A stretch of 64,000 bases of DNA from assembly GCF_000382405.1 (NCBI RefSeq), contig NZ_KB908257.1, forward strand, positions 62,001 to 126,000, read 5' to 3'. Positions 56,508 to 64,000 of this stretch are shown here, piece by piece. The stretch is from Mycobacterium sp. 141 (GTDB lineage: Bacteria > Actinomycetota > Actinomycetes > Mycobacteriales > Mycobacteriaceae). How positions within the stretch are numbered: position 1 is the stretch's first letter; each line of letters opens with the position of its first letter. Position numbers and translations under genes: made by a program. The notes under the pieces were generated by a model. It was not told where the DNA came from. It did not search any database and was given only the letters and a program-made list of their open reading frames with translations.

Positions 56508-57296
56508 TTACATCCAGGCTGACCAGAACCGGGTTAGCTGCCCGCCGACCTGCATCCAGAACCTCGACATACCGGACAGTTCGCAGACCCAGTAGACGAG
56601 GCCGAAGAACCACCGGTTGAGTGTCGGTGTGATGAGCAGGATCAGTAGGATGAAGAAACTCCACTGCTTGGCCGGTTCCAGTGCACGCTGCGTCTCGGGG
56701 CTCAGGTGCGGTTCCAGGGCGTTGTAGCCGTCCAGCCCCGGGATCGGCAGCAGATTCAGCACGAGCGCAGTGACCTGCAGAAAACCCAGGAACGCCAGGC
56801 CGGACCAGAACACGCCGTGCGCAGGGTCGAAGAACAACCGGGTGGCGCCGAGCAGCAGCACCGCGAGCACCAGGTTGGCCGCCGGACCGGCCAGGCTGAC
56901 GACGGTGCGCTGGCGGGCTGTCATCCACGACGTGCGCACGTAGACCGCACCGCCGGGAAACCCGATCCCGCCGAGCGCGATGAACAGCACCGGCAGACCC
57001 AGTGACAGCATGGGATGCGAATACTTGAGCGGATTCAGTGTCAGGTAGCCGCGCACCGCGACGTCGTGGTCGCCGAACCGCCACGCCGTGAAGGCGTGCC
57101 CGAATTCATGTAGGCATAGCGACACCAGCCAGCCGGCCACCACCAGCACGAACACGCCCGCGTAGGCCAAGGCCGGGAACGGCACGGAGACCGCGCCCGC
57201 CAGCCAGGCGATCACCCCGCCTGCTGCGGTGATGGCGACGACGGCCAGGAAAACCGGGCTCGGTCGCACCGATTGATGCAGCGGACGGATGTTCAC
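56508..57296 (-). CDS. Site-2-type M50 metalloprotease, membrane-embedded
   Basis: 262 residues with about six hydrophobic segments. The zinc motif HEFGH sits in 'SLCLHEFGHAFTAWRFGDHD' near residue 65, and the third ligand is in 'NLLPIPGLDGYNAL'. No PDZ or CBS domain, so it is the short type. Corresponds to Rv0359 by position. GTG start at 57296. The substrate is unknown; membrane-tethered regulators are usual targets. Confidence 0.86.
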   Translation of the reverse strand: MNIRPLHQSVRPSPVFLAVVAITAAGGVIAWLAGAVSVPFPALAYAGVFVLVVAGWLVSLCLHEFGHAFTAWRFGDHDVAVRGYLTLNPLKYSHPMLSLGLPVLFIALGGIGFPGGAVYVRTSWMTARQRTVVSLAGPAANLVLAVLLLGATRLFFDPAHGVFWSGLAFLGFLQVTALVLNLLPIPGLDGYNALEPHLSPETQRALEPAKQWSFFILLILLITPTLNRWFFGLVYWVCELSGMSRFWMQVGGQLTRFWSAWM

Positions 57297-57324
57297 GACT
57301 CGACGCTACCGGTTGCTGTGCCGG

Positions 57325-57915
57325 TCAGCCGACCTTCAGCCAGCCCTCGGTATGCCGGTAGAACGTGGAACGTCGGACCTTGCGCGGCGCTGCCACGCCG
57401 TCGCGGGTGAGTTGCGCAGCCGTGGTGCCCAGCTGGGCGGCCCGCCCGGTCACCCAGGTCCGTGGACGTCCGCGTTCGGTGAGCACAGCCGCGCGCAGCC
57501 CCGGCAAGATCAGCGTGGGTTCCACGCGCACACCCGGGACCTCGCCGTCGAACAGCAGATGATCGTCCACCACGGCCTCGCCGTGCAGTGCGTGGCCGTC
57601 GATGCCGGACCATTGGGCCGCCGCCACGATCACCGAGCCGGTCTCGTCGCGGATCAGCGGTACCCGCCGTGCCGGGGCGCGCAGTGCGCGTCGAGCCGAC
57701 CAGTAACCGGTGGTGTACGCGACCTCGACGTCGAGCCGGTCGGCCCGCAGTAACGCGGTCAACACGGCCGCCAGCTCGGCTTTCGTGCCGGTGACGATGA
57801 TCCGGCGCTGGGCTGCCACGGCGTCGAGTTCGACGGTCGGCAGGCCGCGAAGCGGAGGGAGCGCGGTGCGGCCGAAGACGGCGACATCGGCTATATCGCG
57901 CGTCCGGTTGGGCAA
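57325..57915 (-). CDS. Hypothetical protein (Rv0358-like)
   Basis: 196 residues. Its central part has 'IIVTGTKAELAAVLTALLRADRLDVEVAY', in overlapping short blocks near residues 39-67, and the C-terminus has a basic motif ('RKVRRSTFYRHTEGW'). The layout suggests a nucleotide-sugar or sphingosine-kinase-like alpha/beta fold, but no signature proves it. Divergent from purA, with 83 bases between, and 28 bases ahead of the M50 gene on the same strand. Confidence 0.65.
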   Translation of the reverse strand: MPNRTRDIADVAVFGRTALPPLRGLPTVELDAVAAQRRIIVTGTKAELAAVLTALLRADRLDVEVAYTTGYWSARRALRAPARRVPLIRDETGSVIVAAAQWSGIDGHALHGEAVVDDHLLFDGEVPGVRVEPTLILPGLRAAVLTERGRPRTWVTGRAAQLGTTAAQLTRDGVAAPRKVRRSTFYRHTEGWLKVG

Positions 57916-57971
57916 AATGTGGGCTCCTCGCGTGTGCTGGGATAAGGTGACCTACCGGCTGCGCCACTTAA

Positions 57972-59914
<1,943 letters not shown>

Positions 59915-59933
59915 GCCGTGCCAGGATGGCGCG

Positions 59934-60605
59934 GTGATCCAGCAGCATCTGCACCGATTGTCGACGCCGCGCGCGGCCGCATTGGCCGGCGTGTTGTTCG
60001 CGCTGCTGTTCGGCGCCGCCGTCGTGATGATCTGGTCGGCGCTGCCGGCGGGCGATGCGCCCGGTACCCAATGGACAGTCACCGGCAGCGTGCACATCCG
60101 GTTGGCCTCGACACTCATGCCGTTCGCCGGTATCGCCTTCCTGTGGTTCATCGGTGTGGTCCGCGACGGCTTCGGACATTACGAGGACAAATTCTTCGCG
60201 TCGGTGTTCCTCGGTAGCGGCCTGCTCTTCCTGGCCATGGTGTTCGCCTCGATGTCGGTGGGAATGGCGTTGGCGCACAGCGCCACACACGTGTCCGATC
60301 AGTCGGCCCGCACCGAGGTGGTGGCTTTTGCGACCATGCTGCTGGTTGCGTTCAGCAAGACCTATGCCATCCGGATGGGTGCGGTGTTCATGATCTCGCT
60401 GGCCACCATCTGGCTCAAGACGGGACTGATGCCACGCTGGCTGGTCTGGAGCACGTATGCGATGGCGGTGGCACTGTTGATCGCCGCTGACGTCTCGCTG
60501 TGGCTGGCTCTGGTGTTCCCGGCCTGGGTGCTGGTGGTCAGCTTGTTGTTGCTGGTGCGGGCCGGGGTGATCGGTGGAGGTCAAGAGCAACCGCTCCGAA
60601 AATGA
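59934..60605 (+). CDS. Hypothetical multi-pass membrane protein
   Basis: 223 residues with about six hydrophobic stretches (near 15-38, 58-78, 92-115, 125-150, 165-183, 188-212). No transporter or enzyme motif seen. GTG at 59934 is 19 bases after the thioesterase gene, so it is probably in the purA operon. It converges on the antiporter gene. Confidence 0.7.
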   Translation: MIQQHLHRLSTPRAAALAGVLFALLFGAAVVMIWSALPAGDAPGTQWTVTGSVHIRLASTLMPFAGIAFLWFIGVVRDGFGHYEDKFFASVFLGSGLLFLAMVFASMSVGMALAHSATHVSDQSARTEVVAFATMLLVAFSKTYAIRMGAVFMISLATIWLKTGLMPRWLVWSTYAMAVALLIAADVSLWLALVFPAWVLVVSLLLLVRAGVIGGGQEQPLRK

Positions 60606-60690
60606 CGAGATGGCTGCTGCGGGCGCGGTTTGGCGGCCATCACATCATGTTCGAGGTGGTCGGCGCGACACCGTAAACCATGACAGTCTT

Positions 60691-62283
60691 CTACTCACGG
60701 TTCAGTGTCGCCTCTTCCAGGTCGAGCCCGCGCAGCACGGTGCGGAGCACCTCGTCGTCGATGTGTCCGGCGTCGCGCTCGGCGATGAATGTCTTTCGTT
60801 CGGTGGCAAGCATTTCCAGCCGTAACCGGCGGAACGCCGAGGTGGGGCTTTCGCCGATGTCGGCGTCGTCGCGGCCCAGTTGTTCCCAGGCGGCGTTGCG
60901 GCGCCTCGTATTCCACGTCCGCAGAATCTCGCCGGCCCGTTCCGGCACGTCGGTGCCGGCGGGCTGTTCGGCCAGCAGTTCGTCGAGCCGGTCGGCGGCG
61001 GCCCTGGCCGCCCGGTCCTGGGCGGCCGCGGTGGCGATCGCATCGGCGTGGGCCTCGTTGCCTTGCACTCCGAGGACTTTGATGAACCACGGCAGGGTCA
61101 GGCCGTGCAGCAGCAGGGTTCCGACCACCACGACGAAGGTGAGGAACACCAGCTGCGGGCGGCCGGGGAACGGGGCGCCGGAGAGCGTCGTGGCCGGCAC
61201 GCCGAAGGCCGCGGCCAGGGAGACCACGCCGCGCATGCCCGCCCAGGCCAGGATGAACACCTGGCCGGGGGTCGGAGCAGGCTCACGGGCCCGCAGCTTC
61301 GCCGACAGCAGCCGCGGCAGGTAGGCGAAGCAGTACACCCAGATGATCCGCACCACGATCACCGCGGTGAGCACGGCCGCCGAGGAGATCGCCAGGGTGG
61401 CCGCCGAAATGCCCGTGAGCTCGCCGATCACCTTGGGCAGCTGCAGCCCGATCAGGAAGAACGCGAACGACTCGAGTACGAGCTGCAGTGCCTTCCAGAC
61501 CGCGGTGTCCTGCAGCCGGGTCGCATAGCCGGCGTCGGTCTCCCGCTGGCCCAGCAGCAGGGCCGCGACCACCACAGCGATGACGCCGGAGCCGTGCACC
61601 TCCTCGGCGACGAGATAGATCGTGAACGGGGCCACGAGCCCGATCGCGCTTTCCACCAGCGGATCGTCGAGCCGGGTGCGGATGTAGTGCACCACCATGC
61701 CCAGGGCTACGCCCACCACGACGCCGCCGACCGCCGCCAAGGCGAACGTGCCCAGGCCGCGTTGCCAGGTGGCTGCCGCGCCTATCGACGCGGCGAGCGC
61801 CACCTTGTACGCGGTCAGGGCGGTCGCGTCGTTGAGCAGGCTCTCCCCGCCGAGCAGCGTCATGATGCGGCGTGGCAACCCGAGCCTGCGTCCGATCGCC
61901 GTTGCCGAAACGGCGTCGGGCGGCGCCACGATCGCACCCAGCGTGAGGGCGGCGGGGATGGTCAGCTCGGGCACCGTGTGGAATGCCACGATCCCGACGA
62001 CCAGCGTCGTCGCCAGCGGCAACCCGACCGCCAGCAGCCCGATGGTCTGGATGTTCTTGCGCATCGCCAGGTAGCTGCTCTCCAGCCCGGCAGACCACAA
62101 CAGCGGCGGCAGGATGACGTACAGCACCAGCTGGGGATCGAGGTGGACGTCGTGGAGAACCGGGATCGCGCTGGCGGCCAGCCCGGCCACGACCAGTGCC
62201 AACGGCGCCGAAACGTCGCAGCGGCGGGCCACGGCGGCCAGCAGCACCGAGACCACAAGAGCCGCCAAGAGTGAGACACCCAC
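60691..62283 (-). CDS. Na+/H+ antiporter, CPA1 family
   Basis: 530 residues: about 12 membrane helices (to about 410) and a cytoplasmic helical tail (about 420-530) rich in R, A and E. The ion-binding helix region is recognisable as 'APPDAVSATAIG' and 'GGESLLNDATAL'. Expected to exchange Na+ or K+ for H+. GTG start at 62283, divergent from the UBP zinc-finger gene with about 40 bases between. Confidence 0.9.
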   Translation of the reverse strand: MGVSLLAALVVSVLLAAVARRCDVSAPLALVVAGLAASAIPVLHDVHLDPQLVLYVILPPLLWSAGLESSYLAMRKNIQTIGLLAVGLPLATTLVVGIVAFHTVPELTIPAALTLGAIVAPPDAVSATAIGRRLGLPRRIMTLLGGESLLNDATALTAYKVALAASIGAAATWQRGLGTFALAAVGGVVVGVALGMVVHYIRTRLDDPLVESAIGLVAPFTIYLVAEEVHGSGVIAVVVAALLLGQRETDAGYATRLQDTAVWKALQLVLESFAFFLIGLQLPKVIGELTGISAATLAISSAAVLTAVIVVRIIWVYCFAYLPRLLSAKLRAREPAPTPGQVFILAWAGMRGVVSLAAAFGVPATTLSGAPFPGRPQLVFLTFVVVVGTLLLHGLTLPWFIKVLGVQGNEAHADAIATAAAQDRAARAAADRLDELLAEQPAGTDVPERAGEILRTWNTRRRNAAWEQLGRDDADIGESPTSAFRRLRLEMLATERKTFIAERDAGHIDDEVLRTVLRGLDLEEATLNRE

Positions 62284-62325
62284 GTCGTCGATCCTCCTTC
62301 GCGTCCGGTCCTATCCTTGATCAAC

Positions 62326-62628
62326 ATGTTGAGGAGATCACGCCGGCAGGAGCCGACCGCGGTGCCCACGACGTGTGAGCACCTCGCCGCCGCCGTGGAC
62401 GAACCCGAACCGACGACTCCGGGGCGGTGTCAGGAATGTGCGGAGGACGGGGAGAACAACTGGGCTCACCTGCGGATGTGCATGACGTGCGGGCACGTCG
62501 GCTGCTGCGATTCCAGCCCACGCCAACACGCCACCGCGCACTTCAAGCAGAGCGGTCACGCCGTCATGCGCTCGGCCGAGCCCGGCGAGAGCTGGCGTTG
62601 GTGCTATATCGACCATCGTGTCGGATGA
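62326..62628 (+). CDS. UBP-type zinc finger protein
   Basis: 100 residues. Cysteines and histidines follow the ZnF-UBP layout: 'TTCEHL', 'CQECAED', 'CMTCGHVGCCDSS', 'HATAHFKQSGHAV'. In eukaryotes this fold binds the free C-terminus of ubiquitin; in actinobacteria it is common and its partner is unknown. ATG at 62326. The next gene, purT, starts 24 bases on. Confidence 0.85.
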   Translation: MLRRSRRQEPTAVPTTCEHLAAAVDEPEPTTPGRCQECAEDGENNWAHLRMCMTCGHVGCCDSSPRQHATAHFKQSGHAVMRSAEPGESWRWCYIDHRVG

Positions 62629-62652
62629 CGATCTGGCAGGCTGGGTGACGCG

Positions 62653-63948
62653 ATGAGTGACTCGATTGACGCAGCCCTGGAAGAAGCCGAATCGGTGCAG
62701 GAAACCTCCGCTGTTCCGGAGGCGGTAGAGCAGCCGGAGCCGGACGTGGTGGAGCCCGACACCCCGCCGGGGGCAGAGACGACGGCAGAAGCCGATCCCG
62801 AGCCCCAAAAGCCCGCGCCACCTGCGGCGCGCCGCCCTACGGTGCTCATGCTGGGCGTAGGTGAGTCCGGCCGCGAGCTCGCGCTTGCGTTCGAGCGGCT
62901 GGGCGTGGCCGTCGTAGCCGTGGACCGCGGGGACGACGCCGAAGAACTCACCGCCCTGATCGAGCGGGAACGTCCGCACTATGTGGTGACCGAATCGGGG
63001 GCTGTCGCCGCAGACGCGTTGATCGCGGTCGCCGAGACGGGTGAGCGCGAGGTGCTGCCGACGCCGCGCGGTATCCGGCTCAGCCAGGACCGGGAAGGCC
63101 TGCGGCGGCTGGCTTCCGATGAACTGGGTTTGCCGACGGTGCCGTTCTGGTTCGCCGGGTCGGTCGATGAGCTCACGGCCGTCGCGGAGCACGCCGGTTA
63201 TCCGTTGCTGGTCAAGCCGGTGGCAGGACCGTTGCGTGCCGGGCAGTCGGTGTTGCTGCGTCCCGACGATATCGAGCCGGCCTGGGAGCGTGCTACCTCC
63301 GTGGGCGGCGCGCAACGGGTGCTGGCCGAGTCGGTGGTCGAGGTGGAGCACCAGATCACCCTGCTGGTCATCCGCACCACCGGGCCTGCAGGCCCGGGCA
63401 TGCACTTCTGTGAGCCGATCGGTCACCGCGAAGGTGACGATGACGCGTTGGAAGCGTGGCAGCCGCAGCGGCTCGCGCCGGCAGCCATGGACGGCGCGAA
63501 GTCCATCGCCGCGCGCATCGTCAACTCACTGGGCGGCCGTGGCGTGTTCGCGGTCGAGCTGCTGGTGCAGGGTGACGACGTGTACTTCGCCGACGTCGCG
63601 GTCGGTCTCGAGGACAGCGGGCTGGTCACCGTGCGTTCGCAGCGGCTCTCGCAGTTCGAGTTGCACGCCAGGGCGATCCTCGGCCTGGCCGTCGACACCA
63701 TCATGATTTCGCCCGCAGCCGCCGAGGTCAGCTATGGCATCGGTGATTCCGACGCCGCGGCGGACAACGTCACCGCGGTGCTCGCCGACGCGCTGGCGAC
63801 CTCGGAAAGCGACGTGCGGCTGTTCGGCCCCGGTGACGAATCCGACGGCCGGCGTCGGCTCGGGGTGGCCCTGGCCACCGCGCCGGATGTGATCGTTGCT
63901 CGCGACCGGGCCCGCCGGGTGGGCGCGGCATTACGCAAGCTCTTCTAG
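62653..63948 (+). CDS. purT: Formate-dependent phosphoribosylglycinamide formyltransferase, ATP-grasp
   Basis: 431 residues. After a proline/glutamate-rich N-terminal extension (about 1-60) not seen in enteric PurT, the pre-ATP-grasp fold ('VLMLGVGESGRELALAF') and ATP-grasp domain ('YPLLVKPVAGPLRAGQS', 'HFCEPIGHREGDDD', 'GVFAVELLVQGD') follow. The enzyme formylates GAR with formate and ATP in purine synthesis. In M. tuberculosis, Rv0389 is in the same area. The formate from formaldehyde dehydrogenase in the island could feed this reaction. Confidence 0.88.
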   Translation: MSDSIDAALEEAESVQETSAVPEAVEQPEPDVVEPDTPPGAETTAEADPEPQKPAPPAARRPTVLMLGVGESGRELALAFERLGVAVVAVDRGDDAEELTALIERERPHYVVTESGAVAADALIAVAETGEREVLPTPRGIRLSQDREGLRRLASDELGLPTVPFWFAGSVDELTAVAEHAGYPLLVKPVAGPLRAGQSVLLRPDDIEPAWERATSVGGAQRVLAESVVEVEHQITLLVIRTTGPAGPGMHFCEPIGHREGDDDALEAWQPQRLAPAAMDGAKSIAARIVNSLGGRGVFAVELLVQGDDVYFADVAVGLEDSGLVTVRSQRLSQFELHARAILGLAVDTIMISPAAAEVSYGIGDSDAAADNVTAVLADALATSESDVRLFGPGDESDGRRRLGVALATAPDVIVARDRARRVGAALRKLF

Positions 63949-63950
63949 CC

Positions 63951-64000
63951 ATGGCTGACGAAGCAGCGGCCGACCGGCCGACCATGGCGCCTTTTCTGGG
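63951..64000 (+). CDS. Start of a downstream gene, truncated by the window end
   Basis: ATG at 63951, three bases after the purT stop, with an open frame (MADEAAADRPTMAPFLG) to the end of the window. Too short to identify. Confidence 0.4.
   Translation, partial: MADEAAADRPTMAPFL

Noticed and set aside
60880..62274. 464-codon rightward frame over the Na+/H+ antiporter
   Set aside because: Antisense shadow of a membrane protein gene.

Overview
The window looks like chromosome of a rapidly growing mycobacterium (Mycolicibacterium type). The right half carries dnaK-grpE-dnaJ-hspR with HspR (HAIR) operators, clpB, the mycobacterial envelope gene ttfA, a run of three Esp-like type VII secretion substrates, fba, purA and purT. 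From memory, this gene order resembles M. smegmatis more than M. tuberculosis. All of the sequence is high GC.

Bases 1 to about 32,000 are an accessory catabolic island built around N-methylated amino acids (betaines) and hydroxyproline. The left block (1-8.5 kb) encodes an ornithine-cyclodeaminase-like reductase (5' end cut by the window), an aldehyde dehydrogenase of the alpha-ketoglutarate-semialdehyde type, a 4-hydroxyproline 2-epimerase, a three-subunit HcnABC-like D-amino-acid dehydrogenase, a GntR regulator and an Fe-S L-serine-dehydratase-like enzyme. These suggest hydroxyproline to alpha-ketoglutarate. The middle block (8.5-16 kb) fits glycine betaine to pyruvate: IclR regulator, Rieske N-demethylase (frameshifted), its reductase, formaldehyde dehydrogenase, a sarcosine-oxidase-like flavoenzyme and L-serine dehydratase. 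Two convergent, paralogous proteins follow (16-19.4 kb). Each joins an IS630-type transposase-like half to a GntR/FCD regulator half. Next come an Old-Yellow-Enzyme demethylase, an MFS transporter, a phosphoesterase, a cNMP/CBS/nucleotidyltransferase signalling protein, a second IclR, a second and intact Rieske/reductase pair, a close DddP (DMSP lyase) homologue and a second proline-racemase-family enzyme (19.5-32 kb).

Bases 32-35.3 kb are a decayed junction. It holds an XRE/ImmA protein with a companion gene, a frameshifted piece that looks like a ThiF/E1 C-terminus, a duplicated tail fragment and a truncated acetyltransferase.

From 35.4 kb the core begins: the chaperone operon and its repressor; a leftward run of CYTH protein, GAP-like exporter, EspA/EspC/EspD-like proteins, type II flavohaemoglobin and aldose epimerase; clpB and ttfA; then metabolic and envelope genes (SDR, SPOUT methyltransferase, GH76, DedA, fba, DUF3151, CDF exporter, M50 protease, purA, thioesterase, antiporter, UBP zinc finger, purT). 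No tRNA, rRNA, CRISPR array or intact insertion sequence was recognised.
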